From assembly GCA_964539395.1 (NCBI GenBank), contig CAZIIU010000015.1, forward strand, positions 8,430-72,429: 64,000 nucleotides of DNA, read 5' to 3'. Positions within the stretch are counted from its first letter, which is position 1. Each line of letters begins with the position of its first letter. The notes beneath the pieces are model-generated. The model saw only the letters and a program-made list of their open reading frames with translations. It made no database searches and was not told where the DNA came from. The DNA comes from M55B112 sp964539395 (lineage in GTDB: Bacteria; Bacteroidota; Bacteroidia; Bacteroidales; GCA-2748055). Below are positions 36,298 to 44,963 of the stretch, piece by piece. The position numbers were made by a program, and so were the translations under genes.

Positions 36298-36824
36298 CTG
36301 ATCACCTGAACACCGCCGAATACTACGCCTACCTTGATATGCAGCGCCGAAGAATCGGCGCGGTAATTCTCCGAACTGTACTTTGAACTCCCAAAAACGG
36401 CCGTGTTCCCGCCTGGCAGCTCTGCCCCCGCGAAGACGGCATCGGCCTTGATCTTGTACGGCATATCCTCCCTCACTTTTATTACCGTTCCACCGAAAAC
36501 TGTATTAATCTCCACGTGTACATCGCCCTTGCTCAGGTCTGTCTGGGTAAAATCATACACACCCTTTCCGAAGATCACGCTGTATTCCTTGCCATCCTCG
36601 GGTCTGTCGTATATACGTTCACTGAAGATTGTCTCCTCCGGACCGATCTTCCCCTCGGGGATCAGCACTCTGCCAAACAGAATCTTGAGCCCGATAAATA
36701 TAAAGAATACACCAACGAGGACTTTGAATATAGGAAAATCCACGTTAAATACTACTTTGATGATGAGTGCAATGCCTAATGCCAGCAACAACGCACCCCA
36801 GAATAAACCAGCTCCCATTTTCAT
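36291..36824 (-). CDS. LiaF-like membrane protein
   Basis: 177 residues. Two N-terminal membrane helices (about 5-23 and 31-50; the DUF5668-like segment) are followed by a charged linker and a C-terminal beta-rich domain with the repeating pattern VHVEINTVFGGTVIKV / KIKADAVFAGAELP / LHIKVGVVFGGVQV. This is the toastrack-type domain of LiaF and related cell-wall stress proteins. In Firmicutes LiaF restrains the LiaRS response; no LiaRS pair is adjacent here, so a role in envelope stress is only suggested. The stop codon is part of the 43-bp repeat. Confidence 0.8.
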   Translation of the reverse strand: MKMGAGLFWGALLLALGIALIIKVVFNVDFPIFKVLVGVFFIFIGLKILFGRVLIPEGKIGPEETIFSERIYDRPEDGKEYSVIFGKGVYDFTQTDLSKGDVHVEINTVFGGTVIKVREDMPYKIKADAVFAGAELPGGNTAVFGSSKYSSENYRADSSALHIKVGVVFGGVQVISR

Positions 36825-36921
36825 ATTGTTTTAGATTAATATTTTAAATCATTATTCCAATGTTCTGTTTGTCTTCATGCTCAGGGCTTCAACCCGGATA
36901 AGAATTCTCTTGAACATATTT

Positions 36922-36996
36922 TATAGTACAAAATTAAGAGGATTTTGCCAGTCAATATAGTACAAATCGGCGAATAGAACCATATAATCGGCGAAT
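36922..36996. promoter_or_regulatory. Two sets of direct repeats between the LiaF-like gene and miaB
   Basis: TATAGTACAAA occurs at 36922-36932 and 36956-36966 (34 bp apart). AATCGGCGAAT occurs at 36965-36975 and 36986-36996 (21 bp apart, two helical turns); a shorter AATCGG lies at 37018. A minus-strand TAATTTTG at 36929-36936 fits a -7 element for the LiaF-like gene, overlapping the first repeat. These look like operator sites, but no regulator is assigned. Confidence 0.5.
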
Positions 36997-37101
36997 GCGT
37001 TCATTTACCGTTTGATAATCGGGTCACATTACTAAAGAATGAGGCCTGCTCAATGATTTTTGCTAATTTTACACCCCCAACCTGTTGACTGTTCAATAGC
37101 A

Positions 37102-38511
37102 ATGTGCAAGAAGAAACTATATATCGAAACCTACGGCTGCCAGATGAACGTGGTCGACTCCGAGGTGGTGGTGGCGATCCTTCAGAAGCAGGATTATGAG
37201 GTAACTGAGAAAATGGAGGAGGCCGACCTGCTGCTGGTCAACACCTGCTCGATCCGCGACAACGCCGAGCAACGCGTGAACAAGCGGATCGCCGAATTCG
37301 GGCGGCAGAAAAAGCTGAACGGTAATCTGGTTGTCGGGGTTATCGGTTGCATGGCTGAACGCCTGAAGGAGCAGCTGCTGGAAGATGACCGGTCGGTGGA
37401 CCTGGTGGTGGGTCCGGATGCCTACCGCGAACTACCCGCACTGCTGGCTGAGGTGGAGGTCGGACAGAAAGGGATCAACACCATGCTGTCGATGGAGGAG
37501 ACCTATGCCGATCTAAGTCCGGTACGGCTCGACAAAAACCATGTGTCGGCGTTCGTATCGATCATGCGGGGATGTGATAACTTCTGTGCATACTGTGTGG
37601 TGCCCTTCACCCGGGGCAGAGAGCGCAGCCGCGATCCGGGGACCATCGAATCAGAGGTGCGGGAGCTCTTCAATGCCGGGTACAGGGAGGTGACACTGCT
37701 TGGTCAGAATGTGAATTCGTATATATGGGATAAGCCGAAGGGTGGCAATACAACAGGTACCTGGAGCGACAGAACCCATAAGCAGCAAAGACAGGAAACA
37801 ATACAACCAGAGGCTCCGGGAAATACCGTAAGATTTGAGGACCTATTGGAGCAGATGGCCCGGATCTCACCCCAGTTAAGACTCCGATTTGCCACTTCGC
37901 ACCCGAAGGATCTGTCTGATAAACTGCTGCAAACCATGGCAAAGTACCCCAACCTCTGCCGCAACATTCACCTTCCGGTACAGTCGGGCAGTACTACCGT
38001 ACTTAAGCGGATGAAACGCGGGTACACCCGGGAGATGTATGAAAGCAGAGTAAGAGCGATCAGGCAGTACCTGCCGGAAGTAACGATCTCTACCGATATC
38101 ATCGCCGGTTTCTGTGGTGAGACGGAGAAGGAGCACGGTGATACCCTCAGCCTGATGCGCTGGGCAGGATTCGATTTCGCATATATGTTCAGGTACAGCG
38201 AACGGCCCGATACACTTGCAGCAAAAAAATACAGCGATGATGTGCCGGAGGAGATAAAAACCCGGCGGCTTAATGAAATTATTGCCCTCCAGGGCGAGCT
38301 TTCGCTCAAAAGCAAACAGGAAGATATTGGAAAAGTATTCGAGGTGCTCGTGGAAGGCACATCCAAAAAATCGAAATCGGAACTCGTCGGACGTACCAGT
38401 CAGAATAAAGTGGTGGTCTTCCCCGCTGAGGGACATAGACCTGGCGATTACGTGCATGTAAAAATATCTGATTGCACCTCCGCAACGCTGAAGGGTGAAA
38501 CAGATTATTAA
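37102..38511 (+). CDS. miaB: tRNA-2-methylthio-N6-dimethylallyladenosine synthase MiaB
   Basis: 469 residues from the ATG at 37102 (MCKKKLYIETYGCQMN); an upstream TTG at 37060 is unlikely. Radical-SAM methylthiotransferase that adds methylthio groups to position 37 of tRNAs. N-terminal UPF0004 domain with conserved cysteines, radical-SAM cluster RGCDNFCAYC (Cys157, 161, 164), C-terminal TRAM domain (VEGTSKKSKSELVGRT). A hydrophilic insert of about 35 residues follows SYIWDKPKGG (about 213-245) and is not part of the conserved core. It converges on the STAS gene with a 20-base gap. Confidence 0.95.
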   Translation: MCKKKLYIETYGCQMNVVDSEVVVAILQKQDYEVTEKMEEADLLLVNTCSIRDNAEQRVNKRIAEFGRQKKLNGNLVVGVIGCMAERLKEQLLEDDRSVDLVVGPDAYRELPALLAEVEVGQKGINTMLSMEETYADLSPVRLDKNHVSAFVSIMRGCDNFCAYCVVPFTRGRERSRDPGTIESEVRELFNAGYREVTLLGQNVNSYIWDKPKGGNTTGTWSDRTHKQQRQETIQPEAPGNTVRFEDLLEQMARISPQLRLRFATSHPKDLSDKLLQTMAKYPNLCRNIHLPVQSGSTTVLKRMKRGYTREMYESRVRAIRQYLPEVTISTDIIAGFCGETEKEHGDTLSLMRWAGFDFAYMFRYSERPDTLAAKKYSDDVPEEIKTRRLNEIIALQGELSLKSKQEDIGKVFEVLVEGTSKKSKSELVGRTSQNKVVVFPAEGHRPGDYVHVKISDCTSATLKGETDY

Positions 38512-38531
38512 AAAAGGAGATTTCGCAACGA

Positions 38532-38882
38532 TCACTCATCCAGTTCCAATCCGAACTTTTCCCGCACTTCAAATGAAGAGAGAATTTCAAAATTGTTATA
38601 AATATCCGCCGCGGCAAGCAACTCTTTTACCTCATCGTCCACATTACAAAGCTGGAAATGACTTCCTTTGGCCTGTGATATCTCCGCCGCCATACTGAGG
38701 GTGCTGAATCCCGAAGAGTCGATAAAACGGATTCCCGCCAGATTAAAGATCACATGCCTTCCGGGCAAACTTACCAGGTCGTTTAGCTGTTCCCTGATCA
38801 GCTCTGAAAACAGGGTATTGAATTTATTTACATGGAAGAGTGATACTATAAATTTCTCCTCCTCCTTTGCCACTTTTAACAT
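38532..38882 (-). CDS. STAS-domain protein, anti-sigma factor antagonist type
   Basis: 116 residues, a single STAS domain. The signature DSSGFSTL around residue 56 contains the serine that is phosphorylated in SpoIIAA/RsbV-type antagonists, and the strand HVIFNLAGIRFI precedes it. No anti-sigma kinase or phosphatase gene is adjacent, so its partner is unknown. A minus-strand TAATTTCG at 38915-38922 could be its -7 element, about 30 bases before the start. Confidence 0.85.
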   Translation of the reverse strand: MLKVAKEEEKFIVSLFHVNKFNTLFSELIREQLNDLVSLPGRHVIFNLAGIRFIDSSGFSTLSMAAEISQAKGSHFQLCNVDDEVKELLAAADIYNNFEILSSFEVREKFGLELDE

Positions 38883-39247
38883 AATACCGTTTTTTTAAAT
38901 CGGTTTCCAGGGTACGAAATTAGAGATACATTAACCGGAAACCTACTCATAACAACATACTTATCCACAAAAAAAATCCTTTATTCACAGTCAACACGAA
39001 TAGTTGCAACGTCACATTACTAGATGGAACTTATTCTTTAAAAAGACCATCCTGCTTATTTTATCGTTGCATTAACTGCAGATCATATTTCTACCCGTGA
39101 CTACAAATACATAAAACCCCGGCAGTAGATGATGGACTGGCTGTTCTTGCTCCTTCGGCAGAAACATTCATAAACCGCTGCCCCCTGTCCGGAATAAATA
39201 GATGGGTATTCTTCTCACAGGCAGGCTCTCAGGTAGTGGTTTAAAAT
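38883..39247. other. 365-bp intergenic region with two DnaA-box-like sequences
   Basis: No gene is seen in this gap between aspS and the STAS gene. It is AT-rich in its left half. TTATCCACA at 38961-38969 is a perfect DnaA box and TTATTCACA at 38981-38989 fits TTATNCACA, in the same orientation and exactly 20 bp apart. The right half contains no structure I can name. Confidence 0.6.
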
Positions 39248-41026
39248 CTATTCCCTCTCCTTCGATGCCTTAATTGCCTTCTCCTTTGTTTCGAGGAACA
39301 ATTCATCCAACTGCTCCTGGGAAATCGAGGAAGGCGTGTCGATCATCACATCACGACCGGCATTGTTCTTCGGGAATGCGATGGTATCCCTGATTGAGTC
39401 GAGTCCGGCAAACAGAGCTACCCACCTGTCGAATCCAAAAGCGATCCCGCCGTGCGGCGGTGCACCGTACCTGAATGCGCCCATAAGGAACCCAAACTGC
39501 TTCGCAGCCTCCTCCCTGGTAAAACCGAGGTTGTCGAACATCTGCTGCTGCATTTCCTCGTTGTGTATCCTGATCGATCCGCCGCCAATCTCAACACCGT
39601 TGATCACAAGGTCGTAAGCGATAGCCCGCACCTTACCCGGGTCGCTTTTGAACAGCTCAAGGTCCTCTTTATACGGACTGGTAAACGGGTGGTGCATGGC
39701 ATGAAACCGCCTGGTCTCCTCATCCCACTCCAGTAACGGAAAATCGACCACCCAAAGTGGTTTGTACACATCCGGATCCATCAACTCCAACCTCCTGCCC
39801 AACTCCAACCGCAGCTCGCTGAGCGCTTTTCGCGTGAGTTCCGTCTCCCCTGCCAGAATCAGCATCAGGTCGCCGGGCACCGCTCCCATCGCATCGGCCC
39901 ACTGCTGCAGGTCGCCGGGAGAGAAGAACTTATCGACCGACGACTTGAAGGTCCCCGCATCATTGTACTTCACATATACCAGTCCTTTCATTCCCAACTG
40001 CGGACGTTTTACAAAATCGGTGAGTTCATCAAGCTGTTTCCTTGAATACTCCGCACACCCCTCAACGCAGATGCCGCTTACATACCCCGCGGAATCGAAC
40101 ACCTGGAAACCCTTCCCGGCGGTCAGCCCTTTTATATCGGTAATCTCCATGCCAAACCGTGTATCGGGCTTGTCATTTCCATACCGCTTCATCGCCTCGG
40201 CATAAGACAGCTTCGGATACTTCTCCGTGATCTCCACCCCTTTGATTGCTTTAAAAAGGTGGTTCGACAGCCCCTCAAAGGCGTCCAGCACATCGTCGCG
40301 CTCCACGAACGACATTTCGCAGTCGATCTGTGTGAACTCCGGCTGCCGGTCGGCCCGCAGGTCCTCATCCCTGAAGCACTTAACGATCTGGAAGTAACGG
40401 TCGAACCCGGCCACCATCAGCAGCTGCTTGAAGGTCTGCGGCGACTGAGGCAGCGCGTAGAACTGACCGGCGTTCATACGCGAGGGCACAACAAAATCGC
40501 GTGCTCCCTCGGGAGTTGACTTGATCAGCACCGGTGTCTCCACCTCGATGAATTTTTCCCCGCTGAGGTAGTTCCGGATCTCGATCGACATACGGTGGCG
40601 AAGCTCCAGGTTTTTTCGTACCGTTTCCCGTCGCAGGTCGAGGTAGCGGAATTTCATTCGCATCTCATCCCCCCCATCGGTCGCTGTTTCAATGGTAAAC
40701 GGCGGCACCTCGGAGCTGTTCAATATACTGAAGGTGTTCACCAGGATCTCGATCTCCCCGGTCGGCATCTTTGGGTTCTTGTTGCTCCGCTCGGCCACGG
40801 TCCCTTCAGCCCTTACCACATACTCCCGGCCCAGCTTCCTGGCGCCACGGCAGAGCTCCGCGTCAGTCTCCATGTTAAACACCAGCTGTGTGATCCCGTA
40901 CCTGTCGCGCAGATCAACAAATGTCATACCTCCCAGGTCGCGCGACCGCTGCACCCAGCCGCTCAAAACCACCTTTTCATCCACATGTTGAATATTCAGG
41001 TCGCCACAAGTGTGTGTTCTGTACAT
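39248..41026 (-). CDS. aspS: Aspartyl-tRNA synthetase (AspS)
   Basis: 592 residues; class II synthetase charging tRNA-Asp. N-terminal OB anticodon-binding domain (VVLSGWVQRSRDLGG), motif 2 with FRDEDLRADRQPEFTQID, bacterial GAD insertion domain (about 290-410), and motif 3 near the C-terminus (YGAPPHGGIAFGFDRWVALF). Length is that of bacterial-type AspS. Whether it also charges tRNA-Asn cannot be judged here. Divergent from tadA. Confidence 0.98.
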   Translation of the reverse strand: MYRTHTCGDLNIQHVDEKVVLSGWVQRSRDLGGMTFVDLRDRYGITQLVFNMETDAELCRGARKLGREYVVRAEGTVAERSNKNPKMPTGEIEILVNTFSILNSSEVPPFTIETATDGGDEMRMKFRYLDLRRETVRKNLELRHRMSIEIRNYLSGEKFIEVETPVLIKSTPEGARDFVVPSRMNAGQFYALPQSPQTFKQLLMVAGFDRYFQIVKCFRDEDLRADRQPEFTQIDCEMSFVERDDVLDAFEGLSNHLFKAIKGVEITEKYPKLSYAEAMKRYGNDKPDTRFGMEITDIKGLTAGKGFQVFDSAGYVSGICVEGCAEYSRKQLDELTDFVKRPQLGMKGLVYVKYNDAGTFKSSVDKFFSPGDLQQWADAMGAVPGDLMLILAGETELTRKALSELRLELGRRLELMDPDVYKPLWVVDFPLLEWDEETRRFHAMHHPFTSPYKEDLELFKSDPGKVRAIAYDLVINGVEIGGGSIRIHNEEMQQQMFDNLGFTREEAAKQFGFLMGAFRYGAPPHGGIAFGFDRWVALFAGLDSIRDTIAFPKNNAGRDVMIDTPSSISQEQLDELFLETKEKAIKASKERE

Positions 41027-41095
41027 CGCTTATCGGTTTTTTCAGTAAATTGGCCCAAAATACTCTGCGAAAATATAAAGAATTATTGAGGTACA

Positions 41096-41545
41096 ATGGC
41101 ATATACGCTCTTCTCTGACGAATATTTTATGAACGAGGCACTTAAGGAGGCACAGAAAGCTTTTGAGGCCGATGAGGTACCGGTAGGTGCCGTGGTCGTA
41201 TCGGGTGAGCGCCTGATCGCCAGGGGGTACAACATGACAGAGCAGTTGGGCGATGTAACCGCCCATGCGGAGATGATCGCCCTCACCAGTGCGGCCAATT
41301 TCCTGGGAGCAAAGTACCTTACCGACTGCACGTTGTACGTAACACTCGAGCCATGCCTGATGTGCGCTTCGGCCCTCAAGTGGGCACAGCTCGGCCGGTT
41401 GGTTTTCGGAGCATCGGACGACAAAGCGGGCTATCACATCGTGGAGCAGCCTGTACTTCATCCGAAAACAGGTATCCGGTTCGGTGTACTGGAAGAGGAG
41501 TGCGGCCGGCTGTTGAAGGATTTTTTCCGTGGAAAACGGAAATAA
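41096..41545 (+). CDS. tadA: tRNA-specific adenosine deaminase TadA
   Basis: 149 residues. It converts adenosine 34 to inosine in tRNA-Arg(ACG). The zinc site is complete: His57 and the proton shuttle Glu59 in TAHAEM, and Cys87/Cys90 in LEPCLMC. Length and N-terminal helix (DEYFMNEALKEAQKA) fit TadA, not a cytosine or guanine deaminase. Divergent from aspS, with 69 bases between the start codons. Confidence 0.95.
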   Translation: MAYTLFSDEYFMNEALKEAQKAFEADEVPVGAVVVSGERLIARGYNMTEQLGDVTAHAEMIALTSAANFLGAKYLTDCTLYVTLEPCLMCASALKWAQLGRLVFGASDDKAGYHIVEQPVLHPKTGIRFGVLEEECGRLLKDFFRGKRK

Positions 41546-41624
41546 TTGCGGTCTTAAGTCCGGGCACTCAAAGGTAACCCGTCTGCTACGGCCTGACAAA
41601 AATATCAATTCATTTTGCAATTTA

Positions 41625-41660
41625 ACGAAACGCAGAATTACGAAACGTGAATATACGAAA
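41625..41660. repeat. Short 15-bp tandem repeat between tadA and aroA
   Basis: The word ACGAAA recurs at 41625, 41640 and 41655 with a 15-bp period; the first two copies share ACGAAACG. Weak, about 2.4 copies, in the convergent gap after tadA. Confidence 0.6.
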
Positions 41661-41710
41661 TCAACTTCCTGTAAGCGGAAATTCGTTCCGGCATGTACAT
41701 CGGTAACACT

Positions 41711-43159
41711 CTATGAAGAAATAGTAAACCCGGCACGTTCCAGGTCCTTCCAGAAACCGGGGTATGATTTGGTCACCACTTCCGGGTCTTCAATAATAAT
41801 CTCTCCCCGCACCAGGGCCGCCGTGGCAAAGGCCATCGCCATTCGATGATCGTGATAGGTAGCAATCACCGGTTCAGAATCGGGAGTACACACCTTCCTG
41901 TTCCACGAAAGCCAGGAACCAGTCTCATCCGCTTCAAGAATATACCCCAGCTTCCGCATCTCCGTCTGCATCGCCACGATTCTGTCGGTCTCCTTGATCT
42001 TCAGTGTCTGCGTACCCGAAAATCTGAAAGGTATCCCCTTCAGGCAGAGCGACACAACCATCGGCTGCACGATATCCGGACATTCAGTGAAGTCATATTC
42101 AAAAATCTCTTTCAATTGCAACCCGTTCAACTGACCGGCATCAGCTGGTAACTTAGCCTGTTGCCCGGACCCGGGGTTATCTGCCCGCTGCTGTGCCGGA
42201 CTTTCAGCCGGTTTTTCCTGCTCCTTATCCAAAACAACCCGCTCCCCGTCGAACACCGCCTGCATCCCCAACCTCCCGAATATCCCCACAAGGGCACTGT
42301 CGCCCTGCAAGCTCTCCTTCTTCAGACCGGTAAGTTCCACCCTGCCTCCGCGCTCCAGAAAGGCCATCGCATACCAATACGACACCGCGCTCCAATCGGC
42401 CTCCACCTGATACCTCCCATGCCTGTATTCCCCACGGGGGATCGCAATGTGGTTGCCACTCCAGAGACTTTCAACGCCACATTCCCGCATCAACGCCAGG
42501 GTCATCCGGATATACGAGGCGGAAACGATCTCTCCCTGCAGCTCCAGGCGGAGCCCGTGCTTCATCGTGGGTGCAATCATAAGGAGCGCACTGATGAACT
42601 GACTGCTGATAGCGCCATCAATTGCGATCTCTCCCCCATTTAGTTGGCTGCCGGAGATTTTTAGCGGGGGAAAGCCATCCTTTTCCATGTAGGAGATCCC
42701 GGCACCGAGGGCTCTGAGCGCGTCGACGAGCGGACCGATCGGACGCTCCTTCATGCGCTTGGAGCCGGTAAGGATCACCTCACCCTCCCTCGTGCTAAAG
42801 TATGCTGTGAGGAAACGCATGGAGGTGCCGGCATGACTAATATCATGAACGGTTATGCCGGAGCCGGTTGCCCGAGATGTACGATTCGAACCGGAAGAAA
42901 CATCTTCAACAGCACCTGCTGTTCCCATCTTAACGCCGGAAATAGTGGCATTTATCTCTGCGAGACCACTATGATGGCCCGAACCTGAAAGTGCCTTTAC
43001 CATCACATCCGTGTCGTCCGAATCGGAGAGCCCCCCGGGAAGCCCTTCATTCCCCGACAATGCATGGATGATCAACAACCGGTTGGATATGCTCTTGGAA
43101 GCAGGCAACCTTAACGATGCATTTAAAACTGAAACTGGCCTGGAAATTTTATATATCAT
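41711..43159 (-). CDS. aroA: 3-phosphoshikimate 1-carboxyvinyltransferase (EPSP synthase, AroA)
   Basis: 482 residues from the ATG at 43159 (MIYKISRPVSVLNASLRLPASKS); an ATG 13 codons upstream is a weaker choice. Sixth shikimate-pathway step. LPASKSISNRLLIIHALSG near the start binds substrate, GTSMRFLTAYF and RMKERPIGPLVDALR follow, and TYHDHRMAMAF is at the C-terminus. Two hydrophilic inserts, about residues 55-90 and 320-360 (the second rich in Gln, Pro, Ala and Ser), make it 50-60 residues longer than usual. They should be surface loops. Confidence 0.95.
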   Translation of the reverse strand: MIYKISRPVSVLNASLRLPASKSISNRLLIIHALSGNEGLPGGLSDSDDTDVMVKALSGSGHHSGLAEINATISGVKMGTAGAVEDVSSGSNRTSRATGSGITVHDISHAGTSMRFLTAYFSTREGEVILTGSKRMKERPIGPLVDALRALGAGISYMEKDGFPPLKISGSQLNGGEIAIDGAISSQFISALLMIAPTMKHGLRLELQGEIVSASYIRMTLALMRECGVESLWSGNHIAIPRGEYRHGRYQVEADWSAVSYWYAMAFLERGGRVELTGLKKESLQGDSALVGIFGRLGMQAVFDGERVVLDKEQEKPAESPAQQRADNPGSGQQAKLPADAGQLNGLQLKEIFEYDFTECPDIVQPMVVSLCLKGIPFRFSGTQTLKIKETDRIVAMQTEMRKLGYILEADETGSWLSWNRKVCTPDSEPVIATYHDHRMAMAFATAALVRGEIIIEDPEVVTKSYPGFWKDLERAGFTISS

Positions 43160-43309
43160 TCGTTTGAATCTATGAATTAAATGTGGCGGCAGTCGCACCG
43201 GCGTTCCCCCGGTAAAATTAATAAAAAGTGGGAAGGAAATGTTTTAAAACCTGTTTAGCTTCTGCTTTTATCATGTTAAATTGCGTGCGATTTTACACCT
43301 GTGGCAATT

Positions 43310-44482
43310 ATGCTCGATTTTCAAAACACAGAAACAGCTTTTTCAATTAAGTCCGACAGGGATATCCGGCGGGCCTTTTTTATGTACAAAATGATCTCCT
43401 ACCCGTGGATCGTGAAGATTGCAAACCCGATGATCAAGGTGGCTTCAGCCATACGGTTTCCGATCAACTGGATCGTGAAACCAACAGTATATGCCCAGTT
43501 TTGCGGTGGGGAGACAATTGAAGATTGTGCGCCGGTGATTGACAAGATCAAGAAAGGCGGGGTCTGTTCGATCCTCGATTACTCTGTGGAGGGATCGGAA
43601 GATGACGCGGTTATCGAACAGGCACTGGAGGAGACGCTGCGGGTGATCGACTATGCAGCTACAAATGACAGTATTCCGTTTACGGTTTTCAAACCGACTG
43701 CCTTTGCAAAGAGTGACGCACTTGAAGTGCTTAGCAATTCGGAAGAACCCGATGAAGAGAGCCTGCGGGAGGGTGAGAAGTTCAGGGAGAGAGTGGGCCG
43801 ACTGTGTAAGAGGGCCTACGGATACCGAATCCCCATTATGATCGATGCAGAGGATTCGTGGTACCAGGAGATCATCGATCGGGTGGTGATGGAGAACATG
43901 GCAAAGTACAACATGGAGCAACCGATCGTTTTCAATACCTACCAGATGTACCGGCATGACCGGCTTGAGCGATTGAAAAAAGATCATGCAGAAGCAAGGA
44001 AAGGTAAGTTCTTCCTTGGAGCCAAATTTGTGCGCGGTGCCTATATGGAAAAAGAGCGGGAACGGGCAGCAGAGATGGGTTATGAAGACCCGATCCAGCC
44101 CGATAAGCCGGCAACGGACCGTGATTATAACCTCGCGCTGAAATATACGCTGGAACATTTGGATGATTTCGCAGTCTTTAACGGCACGCACAACGAGGAG
44201 AGCAGCCGGTATATGGCGGAGCTGATGGATGAACTGAAGATTGAAAGGAATGATAAACGCTGCTGGTTCTCCCAGCTTTACGGGATGAGCGATCATATCA
44301 GCTTTAACCTGGCGGCGGAAGGATACAACGTAGCGAAATATGTGCCATACGGACCGGTGAAATTCGTGCTGCCTTACCTCATGCGAAGGGCGGAGGAAAA
44401 CACGTCAGTGAAAGGACAGACCAGTCGCGAGCTGATGCTTCTGAAAAAAGAAAAAAAGCGGCGAAGGGAAAAAAAGTCCTGA
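43310..44482 (+). CDS. Proline dehydrogenase (monofunctional)
   Basis: 390 residues from the ATG at 43310 (MLDFQNTETAFSIKSD); a GTG three codons upstream is possible. FAD-dependent oxidation of proline to pyrroline-5-carboxylate. Beta-alpha-barrel pattern with MIDAEDSWYQ, FNTYQMYRHDRL, GAKFVRGAYMEKER and the C-terminal YVPYGPVKFVLPYLMRRAEEN, where the RRxxEN motif binds the substrate carboxylate. The tail is very basic (KKEKKRRREKKS). No pyrroline-5-carboxylate dehydrogenase gene is adjacent. Confidence 0.93.
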   Translation: MLDFQNTETAFSIKSDRDIRRAFFMYKMISYPWIVKIANPMIKVASAIRFPINWIVKPTVYAQFCGGETIEDCAPVIDKIKKGGVCSILDYSVEGSEDDAVIEQALEETLRVIDYAATNDSIPFTVFKPTAFAKSDALEVLSNSEEPDEESLREGEKFRERVGRLCKRAYGYRIPIMIDAEDSWYQEIIDRVVMENMAKYNMEQPIVFNTYQMYRHDRLERLKKDHAEARKGKFFLGAKFVRGAYMEKERERAAEMGYEDPIQPDKPATDRDYNLALKYTLEHLDDFAVFNGTHNEESSRYMAELMDELKIERNDKRCWFSQLYGMSDHISFNLAAEGYNVAKYVPYGPVKFVLPYLMRRAEENTSVKGQTSRELMLLKKEKKRRREKKS

Positions 44483-44569
44483 ATACCTTCTCAGGCTGCT
44501 GTGCTATCCTTCAAACGCTGAATTCGGAGCCGGCATGTACGGAATATCCTGCCCGGGCTTATCCCGGGT

Positions 44570-44760
44570 GACCATTAATTATTCCAGGAGACCATTAATT
44601 ATTCCAGGAGACCCTCCTGATTATCACGAGAGATACTTGAATAGCCTAAGAGCCCCTGATTATCCTAAGAGATACTTGAAAATTCTTAGAAACCCCTGAA
44701 TAGCCTAAGAGATACTTGAAAATTCTTAGAGACCCCTGTTTATCCTAAGAGATCTTTGAT
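44570..44760. repeat. Degenerate 20-bp tandem array, about nine units
   Basis: Two identical 20-bp units (44570-44589 and 44590-44609) run into seven further units of 19-20 bp, most of them close to TTATCCTAAGAGATACTTGA and most ending in TGA. Among them a 40-bp higher-order period is visible (GAGATAC at 44630, 44669, 44709). CTAAGA in one unit and TCTTAG in the next are inverted, so alternate units can pair. Just before it, CCCGGG at 44552-44557 and 44563-44568 flank a five-base loop. No coding function is apparent in 44483-44963. Confidence 0.85.
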
Positions 44761-44805
44761 TTAGTTGAAACACTGAGCCAATGGTAAAAAGCACCAATGA
44801 AATCA

Positions 44806-44880
44806 CAGCAGGAAATACCCGGTACCGACCGTGTTTCGCCAGCAGGAAATACCCGGTACCGACCGTGTTTCGCCAGCAGG
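44806..44880. repeat. 34-bp tandem repeat, two perfect copies
   Basis: Copies at 44806-44839 and 44840-44873 are identical, followed by seven matching bases of a third copy to 44880. The array lies 80 bases before the start of the next gene and follows the 20-bp array. Confidence 0.95.
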
Positions 44881-44936
44881 GTCGAATACCGCGACGGGCA
44901 GGTCAGAGACTATGATCGTATGCCGGGAAAAATTCT

Positions 44937-44944
44937 TATCTTTG
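44937..44944 (+). promoter_or_regulatory. Probable -7 element for the orphan membrane protein gene
   Basis: TATCTTTG is a perfect TAnnTTTG, 19 bases before the ATG at 44964. No convincing -33 element is seen. Confidence 0.5.
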
Positions 44945-44963
44945 CTGCAATACTCCGGCATAC

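Noticed and set aside
38883..39247. Replication origin at the DnaA boxes
   Set aside because: Only two boxes, no dnaA, dnaN or gidA-type neighbour and no clear unwinding element; kept only as a low-interest finding.
43445..44296. 283-codon minus-strand frame inside proline dehydrogenase
   Set aside because: Proline dehydrogenase is clearly coded on the other strand; the reverse frame has an unnatural composition and no recognisable domain.
44570..44760. CRISPR array at the 20-bp repeats
   Set aside because: The units abut directly without unique spacers, are degenerate, and no cas gene is present.
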